In this document: positions 55,156-64,000 of the stretch, piece after piece
How positions within the stretch are numbered: the stretch's first letter is position 1
How the letters are laid out: each line of letters opens with the position of its first letter
Assembly: GCF_950295315.1 (NCBI RefSeq)
Contig: NC_080170.1
Span: 99,963,632 to 100,027,631 of the forward strand
Length of the DNA: 64,000 nucleotides
Reading direction: 5' to 3'
Source of the DNA: Erinaceus europaeus
Taxonomy: Eukaryota > Chordata > Mammalia > Eulipotyphla > Erinaceidae
Program-made: the position numbers and the translations under genes
Notes under the pieces: generated by a model
Seen by the model: only the letters and a program-made list of their open reading frames with translations
Database searches by the model: none
Told to the model about the DNA's origin: nothing

Positions 55156-56408
55156 TCTCCTATCCCTTTATATCTAAATGGACATAGTAAAGAAAAATGG
55201 AATGGAGCAGGCTTAAATGTTTTAGAGGAATGCCATGCTCAGGTGGGAAGATGTAGGACTTTCTGTGGAGGAGGGAAGGCTTAAATGGCTGCGAACCTTG
55301 TGAGATTTATGCGTCCTCCTGTGCTCAACCCCTCTTTAGAGAGAGAGACTTACCTGGAGAGACTCATCTCATAGGTGTAAGCGCAGCCTGCTCAACCATC
55401 TCTTCACAATATCTCTACATCTTTTCTATCTATCTAGTAATTGCATAAGATGTACAAAGTCTATAAAAGACTATCATGGGGCAGAAACCTTTTGGGCATA
55501 AGCCTAAATGATATAACAAAATAGGAAGGGACAAGTAGGGGAGTAGTAAAAGCCAGTGTGGTGTGAAGGGAAGGATTGGTGTGTAAAGGAACATTCCCTG
55601 CTTGGGTGGGGAAAGGGGCAAGGGTACATAATGAGGGGGAGGCGGGAGGCATGACCCACCAAATAGAGGGGCTATTTGGCATTGTATAGTCCTCTAGGCA
55701 ACAGTCTGTAAAGTCTATGAATTACTCAGGATCAGTCTATGAAAAACCAGCAGCGTGAAGGGAAATAAGCTGCTTCAAAATTGTGTAAAATGTATATAGG
55801 GTATGTCAGAAAGTCTGATACAAGTCTCAGTCCGAAGTAGATGGCTAGGGGAAGAATTGGCAGGGTATGCAACGTTGCATGAGGAAGGTCAGCCGCTGGA
55901 ATGTTGCTTTTCTGTAGATAGCCAGCTGGAACTGCCAACACGTGACAAGCAGGTCAGAAGCAGGAACGGTAACCAGGCATGAAGAAAGTTCTGTCCTTGG
56001 AGTCTGTGTATCAGGTTCTTCAGATTGTGTTGAGTGACATCTAGGGATTTGGGGGGTGTGCCACGGTAGTCGTGCCATCTAGTGGGTGACGTCAGGGTGT
56101 GCAGGGGTTCAGATGGTTTTTCCGGGATTCCTGTGAAAGAAACACAAACAATCTGCTTCTCGTGGTTAATTTGAACTTGTAGCAAGTTATAGGTTTGTTA
56201 TAGTTGATACCTCGATGATTATAATTGGTTTAGAATCTCTTTATGATTTTATTTAAAGGTCATCTAATGTGACCTCCTGTAGCAGCCTCTATCGCAGGAT
56301 CTTGAGACCAATTTTAGCTAAAATATGTATTTTAAACAGACTCAAATTGCTTAGAGAGTTAACGCATATTTGTGACAATGATTTTAACGTTTACAGTGCC
56401 AGATTGAT
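55156..56408 (-). mobile_element. ERV internal region A, antisense, non-coding
   Basis: It lies between the primer-binding site and the polypurine tract of LTR1. It is homologous to region C (57690-58700): both have 'tgctacaagtt', then a stretch translating to LTSPTRW...DVT...LK..IHRLQ (antisense about 55990-56100; sense about 57874-57975), and near the end 'gtctctctct...gaggttgagca...agga'. The conserved stretch is the only protein-like similarity. It may be a leftover of the 3' end of env, but I cannot confirm that. No frame is longer than about 100 codons. Confidence 0.75.
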
Positions 56409-56426
56409 GCCCCACGTTGGGCGCCA
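56409..56426 (-). other. Primer-binding site, tRNA-Lys type
   Basis: The reverse complement TGGCGCCCAACGTGGGGC is the 18-nt site complementary to the 3' end of tRNA-Lys(1,2), as used by several betaretroviruses. It lies 2 nt from the U5 end of LTR2. It sets the antisense orientation and supports class II affiliation. Confidence 0.93.
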
Positions 56427-56428
56427 TT

Positions 56429-56782
56429 TGTTGTTTAAAAATTTTCGGTAGCTCTAGCTGGGTTAGCTAGCTTCACGGGCGGGTAACAGAGACGACCAGA
56501 GACATACGGCTAGGCAGGGAAGCTGTAATTCTTTATTCAGGAGCAACGATTCATAAACTAAGACAAACTAATCACCAAACAGAACTCTGCTGTCTCTTTG
56601 CGGCGGCGCAAGCACTCTCTCTTACTCTGGAACCCTGAAACTCTGGCACTCAGGAACTCTCCAACTTTGGAACTCTGGTGGGGTTCCTAGGGGCGGGGCC
56701 AAGTGGCCCACGAAACTAACTGGACTGATCCAATTTTCTTGGCGGGGGAGGGCTAGAATAAACCAATGTAAAGCATACAACA
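56429..56782 (-). mobile_element. LTR2, antisense, central LTR with primer site and polypurine tract
   Basis: 354 bp, TG...CA, with AATAAA antisense at 56532-56537. Its U5 text ('ggtcgtct...gttacccgcccgtgaagc') is shared with LTR3, but U3 differs. The U5 side has the primer-binding site and the U3 side has a polypurine tract (56783-56801), so it acts as both a 5' and a 3' LTR. No direct repeats flank it (gccatt versus attccc), so it did not arrive alone. Confidence 0.85.
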
Positions 56783-56801
56783 ATTCCCCCTTTTCTTTTT
56801 A
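56783..56801 (-). other. Polypurine tract of region B
   Basis: The reverse complement 'taaaaagaaaagggggaat' immediately precedes the U3 start of LTR2. It is nearly identical to the tract at 58707-58723. It primes plus-strand synthesis in retroviruses. Confidence 0.85.
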
Positions 56802-57300
56802 ACTAAATGACTACAGTATCAAGGGTGTGGGGTGAACAAAAACATATATCATACAGGCATTTTTTAAAAAGAAACTGGCACAAACATGGAGAAACATGTA
56901 AGCAAGTAACAAGAACCAGTGTGCTGCCAAGGGAAGGCCTGAGGGGGCCATTTTTGCCTCTATGGGCAAAACTTTATCAGCTTAAAAAAAACATTTCTTG
57001 CCTCTGGGGGGCATACTTGCCTCGACGGGCATTTGCATGGGGGCGGGGAACGGCCTAGAGTCCCAAAGGCAGCTGGCTGCAACTTACTTACTATGAAACA
57101 AAACTTGTTATTAACATATTTCTAATAGAGAAGGAATTTGAGACTTTTACATATCAACAACGTCTTTTAACCTTTTGTTACACCCATTCAAGATGGAGTC
57201 ACACCCTAGTTGTGCAGGAAAGGAAACCTCAGGCATGAGAATAATTAGCATAGCCATTGTGCGATGAGAATAATTAGCATAGCCATTGTGCGATCTACCA
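56802..57300 (-). mobile_element. ERV internal region B, antisense
   Basis: The reverse complement matches region C in the stretch before its polypurine tract: 'cacactggttcttgttact', 'atgcctgtatgatatatgt', 'ttctgttcacccc'-like text, and several 'gaggcaagaaatg'-type units. Farther out it holds an E-SINE-like 'ctaattattctcatgcctga', also present, sense, at 57615-57640. It is therefore an inverted counterpart of region C with the 58435-58690 part of C missing. Confidence 0.75.
57235..57292. repeat. 29-bp perfect tandem duplication
   Basis: The unit starting 'atgagaataattagcatagc' occurs at 57235-57263 and 57264-57292 without a mismatch. Around it a longer imperfect repeat pairs 57117-57180 with 57300-57362 ('tttctaatagagaagg', 'tttaaccttttgtt'). 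Confidence 0.95.
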
Positions 57301-57584
57301 TTTCTAATAGAGAAGGTAATGAAGAGTTTTACATATCAACAAGTCTATTTAACCTTTTGTTTAGACCAATTTAGTTAAAATATATTGCTTGTTAACTAAT
57401 TTTTACCTCAGACTTTAAATGTAAGTTAATTTTATCTTTATGAGAATCACGTTGAAAACCTTTTTCATTTAACTTTGTCTAGTAAGAATTTAGCCTTAAA
57501 GTTACTGTTTACCAAACTTTAAACATACACATAAACATGGTCATTAATACACAAGGAGAGAAACCTGAAAATTGTATGAGTTAT

Positions 57585-58706
57585 GGGCAGGGCAGATAGT
57601 ACAATGATTATGTTAATTATTCTCATGCCTGAGGCTTCTACATTGGTTCTTCTGTTTACCTTTCCACATTTTATTGAGTTTAAACTGTTTAAACAACCTT
57701 AAAATCATACTAGAAAAGACTTCCAATTATAATGGAGTTATCAATTATAGTAAACTTCTAATCTGCTACAAGTTTTGTTTGACAAGTAAGTGAATTTCAG
57801 CTGTCAAGTCTTCATATGAAAAAGCATCTACTCAAATGAAAATTTCTGGAAATGCATTTGGACCCCTGTTCTCTGACATCGCCCACAAGATGGAATGACT
57901 ACAATGCACCCCCGGAAACCAATGATGTGACCTGGCACGACCTGAAGAAACAGATTCACAGACTCCAAAGCTCACTCTTTACAGAAAAGCAGAATTCTGG
58001 TGGCCGACATTCCCCATCGAGACAGACATGCAGCGTTTCATCCCTTGGCATTTTCTTCCTACTTTGGACTGACACCTCTATCGGACTTACTGGTACTCAC
58101 TGCTGTGTTTCTCAAAGACTAACTTCAGCCAATTGCCTTGAGACTTCATAGACCATGTCCCCTCGCCTGCAGGCTCTGCCCCAGAGTCAGAAAACTCCCC
58201 CTCTTTATTAGGTTATGCCCAAAGGCAGGAAACGCCCTTTGAGGCAAGAGATGCCCCCAGAGGCATGAAGCGCTCCCAGAGGCAAGAAATGCCCTTTTGG
58301 CTGCTAGGCCTTGCCCTTTGAGGCAAGAAATGTTCCCCTTGGCATCACACTGGTTATTGTTGCTCACCTATTTTGTTTTCCATGTCTTATGCCAGTTCTT
58401 TTGAAAATGCCTGTATGATATAGGTTTCTGTTCATCCCTACACTGCTATTCCCGACAGAGATGAAGCCTTTTACAGACATTGACCCAGTTATATATGGCC
58501 ATAAAGTAAGAGAGAGATGTTGGGGAATTGTGAGGATGTGGTTGAGCTTGGAAGGGCTTGAGCTTGAGGGGTGTGTCAATCCTGTTAGTCTCTCTCTCCA
58601 CGGAGAGGTTGAGCAAGGAGGGACAGTATAACCCCAAAAGGTGTGCCTCTTATCAGTCTCCCTGCTCACAAAGTGCCCCGCAATCCAGATACTATGGCCA
58701 TTAGCT
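57585..58706 (+). mobile_element. ERV internal region C, sense
   Basis: It starts in an E-SINE-like piece ('gggcagggcagatagtacaa', 57587-57606). It is homologous to region A from about 57700 and to the reverse complement of region B. It carries the LTSPTRW...HRLQ stretch in the 99-codon frame at 57852-58151. A run of 'aggca(a/g)(g/t)a' units (58210-58345) recalls a degenerate tandem repeat. The start at about 57400-57585 is the inversion junction and is not sharply defined. No primer-binding site is seen on this side. Confidence 0.7.
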
Positions 58707-58723
58707 AAAAAGAAAGGGGGAAT
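58707..58723 (+). other. Polypurine tract before LTR3
   Basis: 'taaaaagaaagggggaat' directly precedes TGTTGG of LTR3. This fixes the sense orientation of the right half. Confidence 0.88.
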
Positions 58724-59204
58724 TGTTGGTATCTTCTAATTCTGCTTTTAAAAACCCCTTCTGTTTCATTTGGTTTAGATCCCCCCTGCTTAACACTATT
58801 CTATTTGCATAACCACTTCATTCTATTTACATGGCCTCTGTTAACAAGCACCACCTTCCCTCCAGGGCATTGGTGGTTTAGTGGTAGAATTCTCACCTGC
58901 TCCACCCCCTCTCCTTGTCACACCCTGATCCTCTCCTTGTTACACTCTGATTTTCACCAGTCACTTTTCTCTCCACCCTCTCTATGTCACATCCTGTTTC
59001 CACCCTACTTGGCAAGTAGATATAAAGACAGCATTGTGAGTTTTAGGGTACTTTAGTTTAGTTTAGCTTAGCTCAGCTTAGATTGTGCTGCGTCCTGCAT
59101 GAATAAAGAGATACTGTCTACGGCTCAACCATGAGTCCCTGGTCGTCTGTTACCCGCCCGTGAAGCCAGCCCGGCGAAAACAACATAGCCCAGCGAAAAC
59201 AACA
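58724..59204 (+). mobile_element. LTR3, sense, right end of the composite ERV
   Basis: 481 bp, TGTTGG...GAAAACAACA. TATA box 'tataaa' at 59021-59026 and AATAAA at 59102-59107. It is the same family as the solo LTR at 38460-38899, nearly identical from the tRNA-like block onward, with diverged 5' U3. The 'gcgaaaacaaca' terminus is doubled (ends at 59184 and 59204), and the 6-bp duplication selects the second. A local duplication in U3 repeats 'ctccttgt(c/t)acac(c/t)ctgat'. Confidence 0.93.
58867..58900 (+). other. tRNA-Gly(GCC) 5'-half-like block inside LTR3 U3
   Basis: 'gcattggtggtttagtggta' + 'gaattctcacctgc' matches the first 34 nt of tRNA-Gly-GCC at 32 positions. The two differences (C-to-T in the D loop, G-to-A in the anticodon stem) are absent from the solo LTR copy at 38736-38769. 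Similarity ends abruptly within the anticodon loop. It is in sense orientation relative to LTR transcription, about 120-155 bp upstream of the TATA box. Confidence 0.88.
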
Positions 59205-59210
59205 GACTCA

Positions 59211-60420
59211 CCTAAAAGTGTGTTGATACAGGCAGATGAGCAGAAGGATCAATTGACTATTTTCATCATCTAATCTCTCTCCTCCTCATTAGTATGCGAT
59301 GACGGCTTTCTATGAGAAGCCAGGAGTCTGAGAGAAATAATAAACAACAAGGTCCTCAGAAGTAAAATGGGAAATGAAGAAGATGGATGGAAGGTGTTAA
59401 GCACAGGACTTTAAATGCACAGCATTATACTTAGCATTGAGAAAGAATATCAGCATAATATGCATATAAGGTGGCTCTAGATAATTGGAATTACATTCAA
59501 ATGAATTAAGCCTACTTTCATGGAAATGGTCAATTGCAATTTTAAGGTTTCTTCATAAGATCAAGTTCACACAACTTTTAGAGCCTTCTTTTCACATAGA
59601 AAACTATGAAATAAAATGAAAACAGAGAGAAAAAAAGATGTCCTTAGTGACTGAAAAGAAAAAAAAAACTAAATGAACATTTTACTTTGGAAATATATGA
59701 CTAAATAGTATAGCTTCGAAGCTTACATTTATTTCTGTTCCAATATCTCAAAGTTAGTAATAGAATTGTGTTATTTTCTTAGTGATAATGACAGTCTTGC
59801 TGTGCTTACTTAATATAATCAAAAGTTAAAAATTGCTCAATAATACAATGAGTTTATTTAACTTCCATTCTCCTCAGAAAACTAGCTAAATAAAACAGAT
59901 AATTTAAGGTTAGCCTTTCATGGATATGCTCTTTTAATGAAAAAAAATAAACCCATTTTAACTAATACTCACTTTGAACATGTAATCCTCTTTTATTTCA
60001 GATGAATAAATTTAGGTTGATTCTAAGTACCTATAGACCAAATAGGTACTTAGGTTTCTACCAGAAGTAGACCAGTATTAGTGGAACTGACCCCCATAAG
60101 CAATGGAGATTCAAGAACACTAATAGAGTTACTCACAAAACAATCTTAATGAACTGCAACTAACTGTAATAACCATTTTCCAAGGCAGTTTCTGCACAAT
60201 TTAACCACATCCAAGGAAATAATGCTTCTAGGAAAGAGTGACCTTGAAGTTTTATTTCATTTTAGAAACTCTCAATAATCCTCCAGGTCTTTTAATTTCA
60301 TAGTGCTCTAGCTAAACAGCCATATTCCCCTACACTCTTCCAATGAGAAGCAGCAATAAGTATGTTCTGTTCTCTGTAAGAGCCACTATTAAGTCCAAAT
60401 CAGGAAATACACATGGTAGC
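59211..60420. other. AT-rich DNA, no recognised feature
   Basis: Nothing recognised. A 10-bp inverted pair 'taagtaccta'/'taggtactta' lies near 60026-60053. Confidence 0.4.
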
Positions 60421-60426
60421 TCTTAG

Positions 60427-60718
60427 TGTTGTTAAAGTTTCGGAGGCTCCTGCAGGCCGGGCTAGCATTGCGGTGGTGAACAGAGACTCGCGGACACACA
60501 GCTGGGCTGAGAAGCTGCAGTTTAATCTTTATTCACGAACGGGCAAATCACCACACCATGTGCTTTCCCTATGTTTCTCCTTCCGCTGCTGCTCCTGGAC
60601 TCTCAGCGTCCTTAGCATAGGGGGCGGGGAGAAAGAGGGGCGCGAAACTAGCACGGACCAAACCATTTCTCTCAGAGGTAGGGGGAAGGGGACCAAACCA
60701 ACACGAAGAATACCAACA
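60427..60718 (-). mobile_element. Solo LTR, family LTR4, antisense
   Basis: 292 bp, bounded by perfect 6-bp duplications tcttag (60421-60426 and 60719-60724). The reverse complement runs 'tgttggtattcttcgtgttg' to 'ccgaaactttaacaaca', with AATAAA antisense at 60528-60533 and a GC-rich U3/R. It is a different family from LTR1-3 but has the same duplication length, so it is again class II-like. Confidence 0.93.
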
Positions 60719-60724
60719 TCTTAG

Positions 60725-61645
60725 GACATGCTTTTCCCATGTAACAAGATTTTTCCTATTATGGATATTGGAAAAAATGTGTAGAAGCCAGATTTTAATA
60801 TTACTCTTAAATGTGCCATCCCAAAGCACTGTAATTCATTCCATTTGAATATAGATGAAACACATGGGTACTATGGCATATTTTATCCCTACAATAAATC
60901 AGATTCAGAGGCAAAGGTATTGAAATAGTCATTTCTATCGGACTAGAAATAGTGAACTGGCACAAGGTAGAGAGGAGCACATGGCAAGAATAGTGGGTAG
61001 CCTCTAGGAACTCACTTCTACAGTTACAGGAACTAAAGTTTGACAATTACTCTATGAATTTAGAAGAGAACTTAAGTGCAAGAAAGGAAAGCAACCCAGC
61101 CCTAAACCCTAAGTGTAACTCCGTGAAATTCTAAATAAGGCATAGGCCATAATACAAAGTAAGAGGCGGTATTGCATAGTGAACAGAAAAAAAAAAAAAA
61201 GTACTGCGGTCAAGCAATGTATGATCTCATTTCCAAATCTTCCATTTGCTTACTATTTAAACTTGAATATGCAAGTAGTTTTTGTGCCTTGTTTTCCTCA
61301 TTTATAAAATAGAAATAGTAATTGTCCCTAGGGTTGCTAGAACTATTAAAGGGATATTAGAGCATAGATACAGAAGACAGAGATGTGCAAAGAGAAAGAG
61401 CACACCTATGAACCAAGAATCGTCAAAGATACAAGGAAGCATTAGGAACTAGCAAAGGCAAGAAATGATGGTCCCATGTGGGGTTTAATGCAAGTATGTG
61501 CATGCTGATATTTTAATTTCAAAACTGTGATACAACAAAAATTTTCTTGATTTAAGTCATCCAGTTTGGATTATTTGTAATGGAAGATCTAGGAAAGTAA
61601 TTGAACCCTGTTCATGAGAATATTGAAGGGCTGGTACAAGAAGAG

Positions 61646-61649
<4 letters not shown>
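60725..61649. other. No recognised feature
   Basis: Nothing recognised. Confidence 0.4.

Positions 61650-61683
<34 letters not shown>
61650..61683. repeat. (AC)n microsatellite
   Basis: About 17 CA units. Confidence 0.96.
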
Positions 61684-61688
<5 letters not shown>

Positions 61689-61689
61689 C

Positions 61690-62660
61690 AGGATTCTTTG
61701 TGGAGTTTCCTATCTACTTTTGTACTCCATTTAAGACTCCTTTGTAACACTTTTTTAAAATAGGAAACTCAATTAAAAATTGACTTCCTTCTCAGATCTT
61801 TCAAGAAAATTAAAGAGGAGTTTACAAAGGAAGAAACATGCAGGTGTATAAAGTGGGTTGAGGAATAATTTCTCAGCAGTGAGTTAAGTGACCATATGGG
61901 CATGAACGAATTTGCTTTGGAAGCCACTGTATTATATCCCTATGTTTTCAGTAAGCCATATGAACAACTAATATCAAAGAGAAATTTCCACTTGAAATAG
62001 CTGATATATGTAAAGCCAAGTACTGCTCTCATCATTGCAAAATATATGAGCATGTGAGAAAAAGAAATAATGCAAAAAGCTTAGTCTATAATGAGTATCT
62101 ACTAAATGTAAGCTCAAATTAGATCACTACAGTAAGACTAAAACAGATAGTTGTGCCTATTTTACAAATGAAAGATAAAATGAAAGATAAAAATGAAAGA
62201 TAAAAATATAAAGTTGAGAAATATTATTAATATGCTATTGTAAATTAAGTATTTGCTAACAAAATTGTCAGGTTCCAGGAACCTGTCAATATTAGCTCAC
62301 CTAGAAAAAAGTTTCTTTGCATATGTGTTTAGAAGAAGAATCCTGATTTAAGGAAGATTCTTTTCAGATTACTTAGGTGGACCCTAAATGTCCTCTAAAG
62401 AGAGCAACATAGGGAAATTATATCATATACAGAAGAGGAGAAGACTATATCATCATGGAGGCAGAGATGGAAGTAATGTGTCCATAAGCCAAGTAACATC
62501 AGCAACCACTATAAGTGGGAAAACTCAATGGAGTATTTCTTAGGTTCTTCAGAGGTTGTAAATCCCTGTCAATACCTTGATTTCTGTCCTAATTATAATT
62601 TTAGACTTCTGGTATCCTGAACTATAAGTGAATATAGTTTGATGTTTTTTGTTTGTTTGT
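61690..62660. other. No recognised feature
   Basis: There is a short tandem 'aatgaaagataaa' (three near-copies) at 62166-62205. Otherwise nothing. Confidence 0.4.
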
Positions 62661-62667
62661 TTGTTTG

Positions 62668-62935
62668 TTTTTTCCAGTTGCCATTGATTTTATCACTGGA
62701 GCTTTATGCCTGTATAAACAAATTCACTGCTCCTGTTGGTTATTTCCTTTTCCTTTCTCTTTCTTTTATTTGATAGAATAAAGAAAATCTGAGAGGGAAA
62801 GAAGAGATATAGAGACAGAAAGATACCTGCAGCATGGCTTCACCATTTGAAGCATTCCCCACTCTAGTTGGGGACCCAGGGCTTGAACCTAGGTCCTTGC
62901 ACATGATAACATGCCTAGTTCTAGCTCTAATATTT
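62668..62935 (-). mobile_element. SINE, older A2/B-type, antisense
   Basis: Reversed 3' extension 'ggagctttatgcctgtataa' and 'attcactgctcctgttggtt', antisense body 'gatacctgcagcatggcttc', 'ggggacccagggcttgaacc' and 'tgcacatgataacatgccta'. Confidence 0.75.
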
Positions 62936-63500
62936 TAAGTTGGCAAGCTTTGTAGGAAATTATTGCAGCTGTCATAGGAAACTAACATCTACACAATAAT
63001 CATTAGTGTTTTGTTTTGCATCATGTTTTGTTAAAAATTTTAGACAGAAATAGGTGTAATTATAATTCACATTTTATATAAGGGAAAACTGAAGCACACA
63101 GCTGAGTGACTGTGCTTGTGGTCACATATCTGGTGGCCAAGGGCTACCAAATACACTGGGTTTACTTAATAATGTCCCATTTCCAGAAATGAAAGTTCTG
63201 TTTCAGAAGTATTTCTAACTCAAACCAGGATAAATTTATCACCCTAGACAGAGATTTGAATTTAAGCTGTCTGCCATAAAGATGTGTTCTTAAATCACTT
63301 CAGTTCAACCTTTCTATTTCCATAGTTACCATTTGGATAGTAAATCCTGAGAGGTTAAATCACTGTAACAAGTCTAAGCCTCTCTGTTTGTTACCCTTTA
63401 GTACCCTCCTCTCATGAACCCATGGCTTTAGACATCTGGCAGAAGTTTCACTTTTCTTCATGGGTGTTATGTGTGCTGTCATAGTTGGGGCTTCACTTTT
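62936..63500. other. No recognised feature
   Basis: Nothing recognised. Confidence 0.4.
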
Positions 63501-63504
63501 TCAA

Positions 63505-63578
63505 GTCAAGTTTTTAGATTGGTGGAGAAAGAGAGAGAGGGACAGAGGGACAGAGGGAGGGAGGGAGGGAGGGGGGGA

Positions 63579-63633
<55 letters not shown>

Positions 63634-63752
63634 ACAGCACACCACAGCACAGTACAAAGTATTCTCCTAATACAATGGGGGCCAGGCTCCAGTATGGGCC
63701 ACAGACATACCAAAGCAGACACATTCCTAGGTGAGCTATCTCATAGCCCCAG
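63505..63752 (-). mobile_element. SINE, family C, antisense, with expanded (GA)n tract
   Basis: The reverse complement runs 'ggggctatgagatagctcac', 'ctaggaatgtgtctgctttg', 'ccatactggagcctggcccc' and 'tgtgctgtggtgtgctgttc', then a CT tract corresponding to + strand (GA)n at 63588-63629 and (GGGA)n at 63545-63572. The GA expansion arose from the CT-rich body of the SINE. Confidence 0.75.
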
Positions 63753-64000
63753 AGCTTTACTTTGTAACTAACGAGTTGATATGAGGTTCTGACCCCATTG
63801 TCAGAAACATCTCTCAAACCTGGAGGAATCTTCATTTGTTCAGAGAATTCCAGTGAAAAAAAAAAGATTTGGAGTTTTTGTTTTGACATAAGACGTATGA
63901 CTCACAAGTCTCTGAGTAAAGAGACAGAAGCAACACATTAGGTCACCCAGCCTATGACTCTGTGACTCAACCTCAGCATTTTATTTCAGATAAGGTAATC
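63753..64000. other. No recognised feature
   Basis: Nothing recognised to the window end. Confidence 0.4.

Larger units (their letters stand above)
54802..59204. mobile_element. Composite class II-like ERV locus with three LTR types and inverted halves
   Basis: A 4403-bp block flanked by a perfect 6-bp duplication GACTCA (54796-54801 and 59205-59210). From left to right: LTR1 antisense (54802-55155), internal region A antisense (55156-56408), a Lys-type primer-binding site (56409-56426), LTR2 antisense (56429-56782), a polypurine tract, internal region B antisense (to about 57300), a junction zone, internal region C sense (about 57585-58706), a polypurine tract and LTR3 sense (58724-59204). 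Both outer ends are U5 ends. I see no gag, pro or pol frame. The internal regions are short, related to each other and mostly non-coding, so the elements look non-autonomous. Confidence 0.85.

Noticed and set aside
1..64000. CRISPR array, operon, riboswitch or other prokaryotic features
   Set aside because: The whole window is vertebrate repeat-rich DNA. No regularly spaced direct-repeat array or compact gene block is present.

Overview
The window is mammalian intergenic or intronic DNA that is almost entirely transposon-derived. I find no convincing host exon, ribosomal RNA, functional tRNA gene or CRISPR array. The best clue to the organism is a set of tRNA-derived SINEs. The youngest begins GGGAGTCGGGCTGTAGCGCAG, carries a CT-rich body and ends in CAACAA/AATAAATAAA repeats. 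I recognise this as the hedgehog (Erinaceus, Eulipotyphla) SINE type; that assignment is from memory of the family, not from a search. The SINEs are grouped here as A (GGGAGTCGGG..., with an older, longer variant A2), B (GGGGCCAGGTGGTG...), C (ancient, 'agatagctcacctgg...'), D ('gtccaggaggttgtgcagtgg...') and E ('gatagcataatggttatgca...'). These letters are local labels only.

Layout. 1-470: antisense L1 fragment running off the left edge. 0.5-18.4 kb: AT-rich DNA with scattered SINEs, a 5'-truncated L1 (about 5.10-6.89 kb), a 41-nt retroposed tRNA-Leu half (8285-8325) and a perfect 39-bp inverted repeat beside an (AT)n tract (11.07-11.24 kb). 18.5-26.6 kb: a full-length L1 (18927-26378, 16-bp target duplication) inserted into the ORF1 region of an older L1. 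It has a duplicated YY1-like promoter start, an 18-G run and a 3.8-kb ORF2, but frameshifts, stops and a lost endonuclease glutamate make it inactive. 26.6-37.6 kb: dense SINEs, many with clear target duplications, and a fragment of a non-L1 (RTE/jockey-like) reverse transcriptase end at 30.33-30.55 kb. 37.7-39.2 kb: a twin-primed (5'-inverted) older L1 containing a SINE that itself holds a solo LTR (38460-38899). 43.0 kb: a 194-bp element sharing its 3' end with the RTE-like fragment. 51.1-51.5 kb: a polypurine tract. 54.80-59.20 kb: a composite endogenous-retrovirus locus with three different LTRs. 60.43-60.72 kb: another solo LTR.

The most unusual biology is in the LTR elements. They make 6-bp target duplications, and one junction has a Lys-type primer-binding site, which fits class II (betaretrovirus-like) ERVs. 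No gag, pro or pol reading frame is visible, so they look non-autonomous. One LTR family carries in U3 a 34-nt stretch matching the 5' half of tRNA-Gly-GCC, and where its two copies differ, one of them always keeps the tRNA base. The composite locus is bounded by a perfect GACTCA duplication, yet both outer ends are U5 ends of different LTR families in opposite orientation, which a normal provirus cannot have.

All boundaries come from reading by eye. Edges are approximate unless a target duplication is given. No alignment or database search was run.
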